From Phialocephala subalpina (lineage: Eukaryota; Ascomycota; Leotiomycetes; Helotiales; Mollisiaceae): a stretch of DNA of 35,443 bases. The DNA lies in NCBI GenBank assembly GCA_900073065.1, contig FJOG01000050.1:7812-43254 (forward strand). The letters run 5' to 3'. Below the pieces are notes generated by a model. It searched no databases and was not told where the DNA came from. It saw only the letters and a list, made by a program, of their open reading frames with translations. Both the position numbers and the translations under genes were made by a program. Each line of letters opens with the position of its first letter. Positions within the stretch are counted from its first letter, which is position 1. Below, piece after piece: positions 20,823 to 31,680 of this stretch.

Positions 20823-21199
20823 CTATATGCTACGTCCTTCAACATCGAGTAGAATCCCACCTGTATCTACAAGATCTGGGATCTTGATATTTTCGAGCTC
20901 GGTCGCAATGCAAAGTTTCTTTCGCCATTGGGCCTGTGTTGAATCCCCGTATAGGAGATAATTATATGAGTGAGGATGAATTAACAAATCTTGTATCTGA
21001 TTGAGCTTCAACGGATCCTTGACGAGTAAGAAATTCAGGTCGGTAAACGTCTTATTTCTAGTCTTGTCACCAATTTGCAATGGTTGCTGAAATATGGCGG
21101 TGAACTCTGTCTGAAATCTATGAGACGCGGAACAGTCGCGGAATGCGGAGTTGGCAAGTCTTGGGAAAACGGGGGTTTGAACTTCTGATACCTTTGTCT
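20823..21199 (-). pseudogene. Unrecognised coding-like fragment
   Basis: A minus-strand frame of about 125 codons is open from 21199 to the stop at 20823, though its first ATG is at 21080. It reads as ordinary globular protein sequence, for example FTDLNFLLVKDPLKLNQIQD and IPDLVDTGGILLDVEGRSI. No domain is recognised and no signal peptide or membrane segment is visible. With no ATG at the upstream end and no clear splice site, it is probably a fragment of a larger gene. Confidence 0.3.
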
Positions 21200-22147
21200 A
21201 GCGGGCTCTAATCTAGTGTGGCCATTGGATACCGGCAGCCCTGGGCGTCGGAGCTAGATGAGTTTGTGGAATTAGCGCTGGTAAATCAACACGATGGAAT
21301 ATTTTCTAAATATTCAATGGCTACTACTCTTCGAATCTGCCCGATGCCTGTTAGGATGCCCTGCTGCCCCCGCGCAGTAAGGGCAAAGGGACCTTCCTTT
21401 CTCCTGAACTTTTTCACTCTCTTAAGCTCTCTTCGGTGCACAGTAGTAGTACAGAGGTGCGGTGGTTGACTCAGGTTGGGGCGGCAAGCCTAACCTCGAA
21501 GCAAGAGCCTTGTGACTGGCCAGGGGACGCTGAATAATTCTGGCAGAATTCCTGATCGGGGGAACACCCTGGTGTCCCAATGGGCCTCGAAATCTGTCAA
21601 GTGTGGAGAATCTTGGGGTAGAAACATGGAGGAGAAGCAGAGACAGTGGCGCACCTTTGCGGTTTGGTTCCGAGAAATGGAGCATAGATCCGAGACCACG
21701 ACCTCAATTGCGCGGAAAAACTGAGGGGATCGTTAGTAGAGGTCCAGAATCAATTGGCTCTGAGAATATTACTTCGATTAAGAACATGAAAAATGATCTA
21801 AAACGCCTCGCCATCTCACATCTACCTATTGTCACGTGCGATTCATCCACCATCGATTGATATCATTGTAATTTAGGTACTAGTCGTAAATCCCTGTTTA
21901 TTCGCAGGGAGATAGATATAAATGGGGCAATACTATGTACAGGCGCGAAATTCACTGGAAGCAAGGCTTTCACTGCGAGTTGACTTAGAATTCTTTCAAC
22001 GTAGCCGATGCTTGAAAGACTTATACTGTATTCAGACTATCTTAGCGAGATGTGAGTTCGGTCAGTTGCCTTTCGGCGGTTGAAAATTCGGACCTAACGA
22101 TTCCCAACTCGTGTGATTGTAGTCTGGTTAAACTTTTCTGGCAGATC
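21200..22147. other. Intergenic sequence, no supported gene
   Basis: Several overlapping frames of 60-90 codons on both strands (21218-21860) are mutual shadows without recognisable domains. Between 21860 and 22147 nothing is seen. Confidence 0.4.
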
Positions 22148-22990
22148 TTCGCGTCGTAGTTGCGATAAATCAGACCCAAAATCTCGGATATAGTATTACG
22201 AGGGTACTATGGAGGCCTAAAGGTATACTCTTGTACTAACCATCGCTGGGGGAAGATGACGAAGTCAGCAATAGGCGTACCAACTCCGTTGGATGGTCCA
22301 GTCAACACAGTATAGATACTCGGATCGGGGTGCTCAAAACTCGTGCTTCCGATAACATTGAACCGTCCGAGGTCGTATTTATATAAGGATAGTAAAACCC
22401 GTGCTATGCCACAACATCGAAAGGAGTATGATTCTGGCGTGCTTGGAAGAGTTTGCCATCGAATTTTGCGATCACAGAGTACAAGGGTGCAGCTTGGTTT
22501 GCATCTTCGTTCGCCTCCCTGCTCTCACAGGTTTTGTCGGCCATGTTTTCGAAATAAGCAACTGGTTCTTGGAAGTCTCGGCAGTCTGCTAGACCGTTCG
22601 ATCCAATGGGTCCTAGTTCCGGGAGCTGGAAATGGCCCTCATAAAGCTCGAGAATATAACCCCTCACTGGGCCATAAGGCAACGAAACTCTATGTCGAAT
22701 ACCTCTCGGTATAACAACAATCTCGTTCGGCCTTGCCAAAACGTAACCAAGCTCAGTCCGGATATCGAGAACACCGTGTTGAATCGCGATCAGAAAGTCA
22801 CCGTCCGCGGAATAGAATGCTTGGTTCAGATTCATATCCTTCCCGGCAGCAAATATCATAATCCCGAGCCCATTTTTCATGCTTGGGGCGCCTGCACCGC
22901 AAACAAGCCTCGGAGATTCTACCCAATCCCTGTTGAGATCCAAGTCGAATGGGTCCCATCGCAACTGATTTGGCAGACATCGTCCGACCA
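22148..22990 (-). pseudogene. hmgA: Homogentisate 1,2-dioxygenase pseudogene (truncated)
   Basis: The minus strand from about 22976 encodes [66 protein letters not shown] and [12 protein letters not shown], all hallmark blocks of homogentisate dioxygenase, the ring-cleaving step of tyrosine and phenylalanine breakdown. After DVVA a TAG (about 22404) replaces the usual Trp, then a frameshift at about 22385, after which [21 protein letters not shown] continues. Near 22200 the iron-binding motif reads P-stop-YPRNTISE: the Trp is another TAG and the ligand His is Pro. Homology ends at about 22148. The first third and the last part of the protein are missing. Both TAGs fit G-to-A changes of TGG. 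It is non-functional. Confidence 0.88.
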
Positions 22991-23530
22991 AAACAATCAT
23001 CACTAACCAAGTCACTGATCCATCGGATACCTTGGAGGGAGAAGGTGCAAAACGAACCTTGAACGTTAGTTTGAGGAAGACAATTAGACTGAATACTGTA
23101 CCTGTATACTCAACTTCCAGGTCGTTGTCGACGAGAATGGCTGCGTTGTGGTTAAGATGAGGCTCAAATAGGGTCAGGGCCAACTGGCCGTTCTCTGACG
23201 GTAGAATAGCCAACGCATTGATGAATCCGTCCTCCTCAAAGACCAGCTCGGAGGAAGGATCTAGCGAAGTTCTCTCCGCATTCAGGATGGTGTTGGGGTC
23301 GGGACCCGCATCGAACCGGTTGCTCGACGGGGCCGAGACCCTGCTTCTCGAGAACTCTTTCGCGACACTCTCCATCTTTGCTAAGCGCTCAACCACATCT
23401 ATATAGGTACTAGTCAGCTAGAGTTAATGTAGATCGAAACTGAGGAGGCCAATAACTCACGAGCGGCGTGTGACCCTTCCTTCCTGTTTCATATCTACGC
23501 CCCAGCGCACTCCTGGGGAGAAGGCCGAGG
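22991..23530 (-). pseudogene. Possible Zn2Cys6 transcription-factor remnant fused to the dioxygenase fragment
   Basis: The first 100 codons of the frame that begins at 23396 do not resemble the dioxygenase. They read [15 protein letters not shown], a coiled linker like that after a Zn2Cys6 DNA-binding domain, then [11 protein letters not shown]. Two introns are visible: 23399-23460 (GTGAGT, CTGAC, TATAG) and 23058-23101 (GTACAG, CTAAC, CAAG). Splicing the second yields [16 protein letters not shown], plausible for such regulators. No six-cysteine domain was found upstream, so this is tentative. The frame differs from that of the dioxygenase at the junction near 22990, so they are two unrelated gene pieces joined by rearrangement. 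Confidence 0.35.
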
Positions 23531-24587
23531 GGAGGCTGAAGCGCGAGCCTCATTCATTGGGAAATCGAGCTGGGGGATGAAGCTATGGACAGCGGGAAAT
23601 CTGAGTAAGAGTCTTAAAGGAGGGACGAGCTTTGTCAGTCGGTTACACGAGAAGGACGATTAATTAAATGGTTTCGGTTACGGATAAACAGTGTCTCCGA
23701 ATGCCGAAAAATTGGCTTCTGAACCCGGTTCGCCGTCAGTAGCGCGTGCCTTGGGCATAACGGGGATTGCTTCACAACATCCCATCATCGGAGCCCAGCC
23801 TGTTCCGAAACCGCCGAGACCGCAAAACATTCGACAGTACTATGCCTCAAGGATTCGGAAATGCGGGGAACCTAGCTATTGAGCTGACGAGAATTTCGAG
23901 ACCCGCGAGGGTCATACTCCAACTGCCTGAATTACTGTAGGTATAGTGAAGGCCTAAGCCAACCCCTTACCTGCCAGACCCTCTACTCCTAATATTGTCA
24001 ACACTAACTCCTGGATTAGGTTTGTGAGCTCGCGTGTCAGGCTCAACAGATGTGTCCCCAAAGTGACATTGTAAGTTAGATAGAAGAAACTTGGGAGGGC
24101 AACGGTGCGAGCTGATGGTGTGATTATCCGGCTGAGATGGAGATAGAGATATACTAGCACCATGTCGTTCCCTGATAGCTGAACGATCAACGTTGTTTTG
24201 GCTCTGGGACGTGCCTGTCTCCCATTTGATCATCCAAGAGTCCACCTGCGCCGCCCCATTTAGGCTCAAGATCTCATCAGAGATGCGAGCTGGGGCTCAG
24301 TTTTCTCTGTGCCTGTCTGTTTTCTCGGTTCAAAACTCGGACTTCGGTCCAACATTCCCCGTTCTTTTCATGCTATACTTAATGACTTGTTTCCCTCACC
24401 CTTTATAAATCTATTATTCTTCTTGACCTCTCGCTTCTTTCACCTCGTTTCAAGATTCGATCCAGCTGCTCTGTTCTCACGATCAACTACGACAACGGTC
24501 CGACCAGTCACAGCTGCGTCGATTTCTCACCACAAGCATCATTGATCACTGCAACTCCTGGCCAGGTCAGGTTGGACACAACTGGGC
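23531..24587 (+). promoter_or_regulatory. Upstream region of the ABC transporter gene
   Basis: About 1 kb without a supported gene. Short frames on both strands (for example 23691-23882 and 23967-24269) have no recognisable motif. Several CGG/CCG triplets lie between 23690 and 23830, the core recognised by Zn2Cys6 regulators, but no established operator could be identified. The last 180 bases are pyrimidine-rich, as in many fungal 5' leaders. Confidence 0.4.
24404..24410 (+). promoter_or_regulatory. Candidate TATA box of the ABC transporter gene
   Basis: TATAAAT preceded by CCCTT and followed by a long CT-rich leader, 178 bases before the start codon. This is plausible for a fungal promoter but unproven. 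Confidence 0.4.
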
Positions 24588-27500
24588 ATGATGGCCTTCA
24601 TGGCAAGCAATCTCTTCAGTAGCAACGACTACACGGCTAGAACAGCTGGTGTTCCGAATTCTCATCACGATGTCACAGGCGATGATAATGAACATCCACA
24701 CCCTGCCACTCATGAGAAGGAGATAGGGACAGACGTCGATACCAGCAGAGAGGGTGGCGGCGACGATTCAGAGCAAGAGCGGAGGCAAAGCCTAGTACAG
24801 GCCCTCGCGCGTACCTATACCTCACAGTCCCGAGCTTCTAGTGCTGGGCCTTTTCCTGGCAGCACTTTCACGGCTCACACGAACATGGAATCGCCTCTGA
24901 ACCCCAACAGTCCCAAGTTCAACGCTCGCACTTGGGCAAAAGCTATTGTCGAACAGACAGCCGCCGAAGGAACTGGATTCCGAACTAGTGGCCTTTGCTT
25001 CCAGAACCTGAACGTCTACGGATTCGGCGCTGGAACCGACTACCAGAAAGACGTTGCCAATGTTTGGTTAGAAGCTATCGGTATGGTGCGCCGGGCCTTT
25101 GGCTACGGGAAGCGCCGCATCAACATCCTGCGCGACTTTGACGGTGTTGTCCACAAGGGCGAAATGCTTGTCGTTTTGGGCCCTCCGGGATCTGGTTGCA
25201 GTACTTTCCTGAAGACGATTGCGGGCGAGACGAACGGGCTCTACGTGAATGATCATTCTTATTTTAACTACCAGGGTTTGGCCGCCAAGGAGATCCACAC
25301 TGCGCATCGTGGTGAGGCTATCTACACTGCTGAAGTGGATGTTCACTTCCCCATGCTTACTGTTGGTGAAACCCTTACCTTCGCCTCTCGCGCCCGGGCG
25401 CCGCGGAGTCTGCCCCAGAACATTACTCACGAGATGTTCTCGGACCACTTGAGAGATGTTGTGATGGCACTGTTTGGTATTAGCCACACCCGGAATACTA
25501 GAGTGGGAAACGAATACATTCGCGGTGTCTCCGGCGGTGAGAGAAAACGAGTCACTATTTCTGAGGCCGCCCTTTCCTTTGCACCCTTTCAGTGCTGGGA
25601 TAACTCCACTCGAGGTTTGGACAGTGCCAACGCCATCGAGTTCTGCAAAACAATCAGGCTCCAGACGGAACTTTTCCAGAGTACTTGCGTCGTATCAATC
25701 TACCAGGCTCCCCAGAGCGCCTACGACCTTTTTGACAAGGCTCTTATCCTTTACGAAGGTCGTCAAATCTTTTTTGGTCGCGGCGATGCTGCCAAGCAGT
25801 ACTTCATGGATTTGGGATTCGAGTGCCTTGCTCGCCAGACAACCCCCGACTTCTTGACATCTATGACTAGCCCTCAAGAACGCATCATCCGAGCTGGCTT
25901 CGAGAACAGGGTGCCTAGAACTCCAGACGAGTTTGCAGTGGCGTGGAAGAACAGCGCTGCGTACAAGGCTTTGCAGACAGAGATTGAGGAGTACAAGATC
26001 GCCCACCCCATCGATGGCCCCGACGCCGAATCCTTCCGCGCTCACAAACGAGCTCAGCAGGCCAAGTCTCAACGGGCCAAATCTCCCTTCACATTGTCCT
26101 ATTTTGGGCAGGTGCGACTGTGTCTCTGGCGTGCATATCGACGCCTCATCGGTGACCCGTCCATCACCGTCGGTCAGCTCGTCGTCAATATTGTTATGGG
26201 CCTAATCATCACCTCAATCTTCTTCAACTTGAAATTCACCACCGCCAGTTTTTTCCAACGTGCTGCTTTGATTTTCTTCGCTATTCTCATGAACGCCTTC
26301 AGCTCGGCCTTAGAAATCTTGACTCTTTACGCACAACGACCAATCGTCGAGAAACATGCTCGATACGCTTTCTATCACCCTTCTGCCGAAGCATTCGCGT
26401 CTATGTTGATAGATATGCCATATAAGACCCTGAACAGCATCGTGTTCAACCTTATCCTCTGTGAGTTGCCCCGAAGTCAGAATCACGTTCAAGGCCCACC
26501 CCGTCGCCTAGGTCCATTTCATGGCACCAATTCTTTTCTAACCTCGCCGGCTCTGAAGAGGCTACTGACAATACTTAGACTTCATGTCCAATCTGCGTCG
26601 TGAAGCTGGAGCCTTCCTCTTCTTTCTGCTCGTGTCTTACCTGACCGTTCTAACCATGTCTGGCATCTTCCGAACTATAGCTGCCTCATCTCGGACACTA
26701 TCGCAAGCAATGGTACCGGCGGCCGTATTGATTCTGGGTCTAGTCATGTTCACTGGGTTTGTCATTCCGATCGACTACATGTTGGGTTGGAACAGATGGA
26801 TGAACTACATTGACCCTGTGGCATATGCCTTCGAGTCTCTTATGGTTAACGAGGTCTGGCACAATTACACTATGCTAGCACGGTTTATGACAGAATCTAA
26901 CGATGCATAGTTCTATGGTGTTGACTATTTGTGCACGTCATTCGTCCCCAGCGCGACGGTTGCTGGATACGAAAACGTTGGCCCCGCCAATCGCGTATGT
27001 TCAGCCGTAGGTTCCGTTGCAGGAAGCGACTATGTATCCGGAACTTCCTACATCGGCTCTAGCTTCCAGTACGAACGTAGTCATAAATGGCGCAACGTCG
27101 GAATTCTTATTGGTTTCCTCATGTATGTTTTCGTTGCCCTAGGCCCATGCATACACTGATGGGGATAGTTTCTTCAACGCCTTGTACGTGCTTATGACAG
27201 AACTTGTCACCGCCAAGAAATCCAAGGGTGAAGTGCTCGTCTTCCGCCGAGGACACAAGCCCAGCCAGTTCAAGGAGGGCAAAGTTGATACCGAATATGG
27301 CATACTAACTTCGTCTGGACCCTCCGCAATTGCTACGAAGATGGATCCGGGCAATACATCTGACAAGTCTGGGTTTATTCAGAAGCAAACTAGTGTTTTT
27401 CATTGGAGGCAAGTCAATTACATATATTTGCCCCTTCCCGCGAACATGACTGATGTCAACCTTTCAAGCGATGTGTGCTACGATGTCAAGATCAAGAGCG

Positions 27501-29395
27501 AGACTCGCCGTATTCTCGACCACGTCGATGGTTGGGTTAAACCGGGCACTCTTACCGCCCTGATGGGTGTGTCTGGTGCTGGGAAGACTACCTTGCTCGA
27601 CTGTTTGGCTGACCGAACTTCAATGGGCGTTATTACTGGCGAGATGCTTGTTAATGGCAAGCTTCGCGACGCTTCGTTCCAGAGAAATACAGGATATGTT
27701 CAGCAACAAGACCTCCATCTCGAAACCACTACCGTCAGAGAAGCACTGAACTTTAGTGCTCTTCTGCGCCAGCCAGCCCATGTCCTGCGGAAAGAGAAGC
27801 TCGCTTACGTCGAAGAAGTTATTAAGCTCCTGGATATGGAAGAATATGCCGATGCCGTCGTTGGTATTCTCGGTGAAGGTCTTAATGTTGAACAGCGGAA
27901 GCGTCTAACGATTGGCGTCGAACTCGCGGCCAAACCACCCTTGTTGCTCTTTGTTGATGAACCTACATCTGGTCTTGACAGTCAAACTTCTTGGGCGATC
28001 CTCGACCTCTTAGAGAAGCTGACAAAGTCTGGACAGGCGATCCTTTGCACCATTCATCAACCATCGGCCATGCTTTTTCAGCGGTTTGATCGCTTACTCC
28101 TCCTGGCTAGTGGCGGAAGGACGGTTTACTTTGGAGATATCGGCAAGAACTCCAAGACTATGACAGCCTACTTTGAACGCAACGGCGCTCCCCCGTGCTC
28201 ACCGGATGAAAACCCCGCGGAGTGGATGTTGGAAGCTATTGGCGCTGCTCCTGGATCGGTAACCGACGTAGATTGGCATAAGTCCTGGCGGGAGAGTCCC
28301 GAATTTGTGGCCGTCCAGGGCGAACTCGAGCGACTCAAGAGCCATGCAACAGATACCCAAACGCCAGGCGAAGAGCAGGCCGGCTTCCGAGAATTCGCAG
28401 TTCCCTTTTCAGACCAGCTATTTGAAGTCACTCATCGCGTCTTCCAGCAGTACTGGCGAACACCTTCCTATATCTACTCCAAGGCCTCTCTGTGTACTCT
28501 TATCTCGCTGTTTATTGGCTTCGCATTCTTCAAGGCTCCGAATACTATACAGGGTTTGCAGAATCAGACCTTTTCCGTCTTTAATCTCTTGACCGTCTTC
28601 GGCCAGCTTGTCCAGCAAACGATGCCATACTTTGTCGTCCAACGGTCTCTGTATGAGGTTCGCGAGCGTCCATCTAAGGTCTATTCTTGGAAGGTCTTCA
28701 TGCTTTCTCAAATTATCGTTGAAATCCCTTGGAATACCCTCATGTCGCTACTCATGTTCCTCTGCTTCTACTACCCGATTGGCCTATACAAAAATGCCGA
28801 GCCAACAGGCCAGGTACACGAACGCGGTGCCCTTATGTTCCTCCTATTATGGGCTTTTCTGATGTTTACGTGCACTTTTACCGATATGGTCATCGCCGGG
28901 TTCAACTCTGCTGAGGCCGGAGGCAATGTCGCTAACTTGCTCTTTATGCTGTGTCTGATCTTCTGTGGTATCCTAGCCAACCCCGACACCTTTCCGCGTT
29001 TCTGGATCTTCATGTACCGTGTCTCGCCGTTTACCTACTTAGCAACAGCCATGATTTCAGTCGCTGTCGCAAATACGAACGTGGTTTGCGCCGCCAACGA
29101 GTTTCTCTACTTCGCTCCGCTCGCTGGCCAGACTTGTGCAGAGTACATGAAGGAATACATCAAGGAAATGGGTGGATACCTGGCGGACTCTAACGCTACT
29201 GATATTTGCTCGTTCTGCACAATAGGTGACACCAACACGTACCTTGCGAGCTCCCACGCCTACTACTCCCAGCGCTGGAGGAACCTCGGCATCTTCCTCT
29301 CGTATAGCGCCTTCAACATCGCTGGCGCACTTTGCGTCTACTGGCTGACCAGAGTGCCCAAGAAGAACATTGGCAGAAAGAAGAAGCAGGAGTGA
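24588..29395 (+). CDS. PDR-type (ABCG) full-length ABC transporter
   Basis: Predicted exons: 24588-26460, 26579-26853, 26911-27122, 27169-27408 and 27469-29395. Spliced, they give 1509 codons with one terminal stop, the usual size of pleiotropic drug resistance transporters. Layout is NBD1-TMD1-NBD2-TMD2. NBD1 has the Cys-type Walker [14 protein letters not shown] (residues 198-210), signature VSGGERKR (314-321) and [12 protein letters not shown] (336-347). NBD2 has canonical Walker [12 protein letters not shown] (about 900), degenerate signature LNVEQRKRL (about 1005) and [14 protein letters not shown] (about 1025). TMD1 begins near residue 507; TMD2 contains '[14 protein letters not shown]' and an extracellular Cys-rich loop. 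Such pumps export drugs, plant defence compounds or self-made metabolites across the plasma membrane. No nonsense codon remains after splicing. The next gene, 410 bp on, is a monooxygenase. Confidence 0.92.
26461..26578 (+). other. Intron 1 of the ABC transporter
   Basis: GTGAGT at 26461, CTGAC near 26566, TAG ending at 26578; 118 nt. Joining gives [20 protein letters not shown], the conserved family sequence. Confidence 0.92.
26854..26910 (+). other. Intron 2 of the ABC transporter (57 nt, weak donor)
   Basis: GTCTGG donor, ideal TCTAAC branch site and GCATAG acceptor. The length is a multiple of three and its last codon is an in-frame TAG. Removal joins SLMVNE to [14 protein letters not shown], the family consensus. 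Without splicing the protein would end here. Confidence 0.82.
27123..27168 (+). other. Intron 3 of the ABC transporter (46 nt)
   Basis: GTATGT donor, CACTGAT branch-like site, GATAG acceptor. Splicing restores [20 protein letters not shown] and removes two in-frame stops. Confidence 0.85.
27409..27468 (+). other. Intron 4 of the ABC transporter (60 nt, GC-AG)
   Basis: The donor reads AG|GCAAGT, the consensus for the rare GC-AG class. A CTGAT site and a TTTCAAG acceptor follow. The intron is a multiple of three and has no stop, so the reading frame would stay open if it were retained. Removal gives [13 protein letters not shown], which matches the family; retention would insert 20 residues that break this motif. 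Confidence 0.8.
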
Positions 29396-29805
29396 ACTGC
29401 TCAGGGGGAGGGGGAAAGGGTGTAATGTTCCAAAAAGCGGAGGAGACGTTCGTGCTTAGTTTCCCCTCCCATTACACTTTGCTAATGGTCGGAGGAAGCA
29501 TATATCCGAAGTAAGCAATTATTCAGCTTAGATAAATATAACACTACCTGCAATTTCTGGCTGGAATTGTCGTCAGCTTATGGCTTTTTCTTCCTTTGCT
29601 AGGTTCGGCCGCCCGCTATATCTTATACTCTCTATTAATAGAGAATATGAAAAGCTAACCATATAAAAAAACTCATAAATTGGTAAGCGGGATTGAAAAT
29701 AACACCATAATCGTCCTTTTTAGGGTACAGATATAAATCCACCTCGCTTCCCCTGCTTGGAGTTGGTTCTCCAACCTAATTTCTCATTCTTCAGCTGCAG
29801 TCACC
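29396..29805 (+). promoter_or_regulatory. ABC-monooxygenase intergenic region
   Basis: 410 bp without a coding frame. It would contain the transporter's 3' end and the monooxygenase promoter. A small inverted repeat lies near 29628-29646 (TCTCTATTAATAGAGA). Confidence 0.5.
29732..29738 (+). promoter_or_regulatory. Candidate TATA box of the monooxygenase gene
   Basis: TATAAAT, 74 bases before the ATG and followed by a CT-rich leader ending GTCACC at the start codon. Confidence 0.45.
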
Positions 29806-31680
29806 ATGAAGCGTGTCGCTGTTATCGGGGCCGGCCCGTGTGGACTGCCCGCTCTTAAAGAGTTATGTGATGCCGGACACGATGCGGTCTTGTTCGAACG
29901 TTCTGGGACACTTGGAGGTATCTTCGCCGGAGCAGCAGCCTACCCAGATCTTCATCTCACCATCTCAAACTGGGCAATGGCATTCTCAGACTTTCCCAGC
30001 CCACAGAGGCTCTCCTATTCCTCAGCAGAGGAATATCTGCAGTATCTGAAAGACTACGCTCGCCACTTCAACCTGGAACGCCATATTCAATACGACTCTG
30101 AGGTGCACAGTGCGCAGATCGGTGAGAATGGCCTCTGGGACTTGGAAGTGCTCCAGGGGCTTGAGGGCTCGCAAACGACATCACGTATCCGAGTTGACGC
30201 ACTTGTTGTTGCAACGGGTGCCCACCACGTGCCAAACGACCCCCCGGTCGAGCTCGCGGGCTTTGACGGGCGCGTGCTACACTCTAGCGAGTACAATGAC
30301 GCCTTCAAGCGCGAGGTTGCTGAAAAGAAACTGCGTGTGATGGTCGTGGGGGGTGGAGAGAGCTCTGCCGACATCTCGTCCGAGCTCGGCGAGTTGTCGC
30401 CCAACGTGACGGTTTGGCTGAGGAGGCCGCACTGCTTTGGTCCGCGGTACCTCAACAAAGCCAGAGAAATGGATCAGGTTCGGGCCAACAAGATGCACGA
30501 CTTTCCAGCAAACAGCTTTCTCGAAGCAGCCACGACGAACCGCATGAGCGCAGCACAGAATGTATATCTATATGGTCTGTGGCGTAGAATTCTCTGGAGG
30601 CTCCCCATCCTGAACAGCGCCCTGAATCGCATGTGCATAGAAAGCACGGCACCGGCTTTCTTTCTGAACGACCAGGCCACGTTTGTCACAAAGAACCAGC
30701 GCATGTGCGAGGCCGTCGAGGACAAAAGGGTCGAGGTCCTGGTCAGCCCAACGATATCTGTGAACAAGAGGATCTGCGAGTTCCATGCGGCCCGTGGTGG
30801 TGTCATCCAGCGGCGCAACTTTGACGCCGTTGTGCTGTGCACCGGCTACCGTCTCGACTTTCCGTGGCTGAAGCTGGAGGGATTCCGAGTGAATCCGCGT
30901 GCCTGGTTTTTGCACTGTTTTCCTGACGGCGTGGGCCATTCCCTGTCCTTCGTAGGTTATGCTAGGCCTCACCAAGGAGGCATTCCACCCATGGCCGAAA
31001 TCCAGGCTCGCTATGTTGCTCAGATTCTACGCGGCGACAGGTCTCTGCCGTCAAACTATGCGACCTTGGCACGCAACGACGAAGTAGCCGAGAGAAAGTA
31101 TTATTACATCAGTCCCAATCTTCACACCTTGGTCGACTACGCCGCCTTTCTCGAGAGCGTGGCTCGGCGTGTGGGCTGTGAGCCGCAGTTGCCCGCCTCC
31201 TGTACTATTGCCTTCAACCTTCACATGCTGTCTGTTGTCCTGATAGTGTTACGACGCCTTGCACCATCCCACCTAGGGAACGTTAGCGTGTGGTACCCAC
31301 TTATACTGTGGGTGGCTACGACAGCTGGCTTTGTTTTCCTCTATGATGGCCTGCTTGTCAAGTGGTGGCTCTATCCGCAGTGGCCCGTCTGGTACCGGCA
31401 ACGCGGTCCAGGGGCTAAGCCGATTGTACTACAGACCATCTTGGGACGTGTTCCACTGTGGAAATCCACCGCAATCACTCCAGGTTTCATCCTACTTCTT
31501 TTGTGGAGCATTCCGACTTTCTACATCCAGCGCCTGTTATCACCTTTCCTATTTTTGCCCCATATCACACTCACTGCCCTCGGCCTCCGCTTCCGTGAGG
31601 CTTGGGGCGGACTGCTGCGGCCTAAGATGGTGGTCTTGCACAGTAACATTTGGCGTGTAGCTGATCTTTTCCTCCCGTAA
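29806..31680 (+). CDS. Flavin-containing monooxygenase with C-terminal membrane region
   Basis: A 624-residue intronless frame with a good start context (GTCACCATGA). FAD-binding VAVIGAGPCGL is at residues 4-14, the FMO signature FDGRVLHSSEY (FxGxxxHxxxY) at 153-163, NADPH-binding VVGGGESSAD at 180-189, and CTGYRLDFPWL at 345-355. All key glycines are present, so the enzyme looks active. Typical FMOs end near residue 450-500. This one continues with hydrophobic stretches at about 468-484, 497-516 and 556-590, suggesting a membrane anchor, probably in the ER. Members oxidise nitrogen, sulfur or carbon centres using NADPH and oxygen; many fungal ones act in natural-product or detoxification pathways. 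The substrate is unknown. It lies downstream of the ABC pump on the same strand. Confidence 0.9.
   Translation: MKRVAVIGAGPCGLPALKELCDAGHDAVLFERSGTLGGIFAGAAAYPDLHLTISNWAMAFSDFPSPQRLSYSSAEEYLQYLKDYARHFNLERHIQYDSEVHSAQIGENGLWDLEVLQGLEGSQTTSRIRVDALVVATGAHHVPNDPPVELAGFDGRVLHSSEYNDAFKREVAEKKLRVMVVGGGESSADISSELGELSPNVTVWLRRPHCFGPRYLNKAREMDQVRANKMHDFPANSFLEAATTNRMSAAQNVYLYGLWRRILWRLPILNSALNRMCIESTAPAFFLNDQATFVTKNQRMCEAVEDKRVEVLVSPTISVNKRICEFHAARGGVIQRRNFDAVVLCTGYRLDFPWLKLEGFRVNPRAWFLHCFPDGVGHSLSFVGYARPHQGGIPPMAEIQARYVAQILRGDRSLPSNYATLARNDEVAERKYYYISPNLHTLVDYAAFLESVARRVGCEPQLPASCTIAFNLHMLSVVLIVLRRLAPSHLGNVSVWYPLILWVATTAGFVFLYDGLLVKWWLYPQWPVWYRQRGPGAKPIVLQTILGRVPLWKSTAITPGFILLLLWSIPTFYIQRLLSPFLFLPHITLTALGLRFREAWGGLLRPKMVVLHSNIWRVADLFLP

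Noticed and set aside
22343..23006. Plus-strand frames of 123 and 124 codons
   Set aside because: They are antisense shadows of the homogentisate dioxygenase pseudogene.
25068..26072. Minus- and plus-strand frames of 125-139 codons within the transporter
   Set aside because: Out-of-frame shadows of a clearly conserved ABC transporter exon.
24588..31680. Full secondary-metabolite gene cluster
   Set aside because: Only an exporter and one oxidase are intact. No polyketide synthase, peptide synthetase, terpene cyclase or similar backbone gene is in the window.
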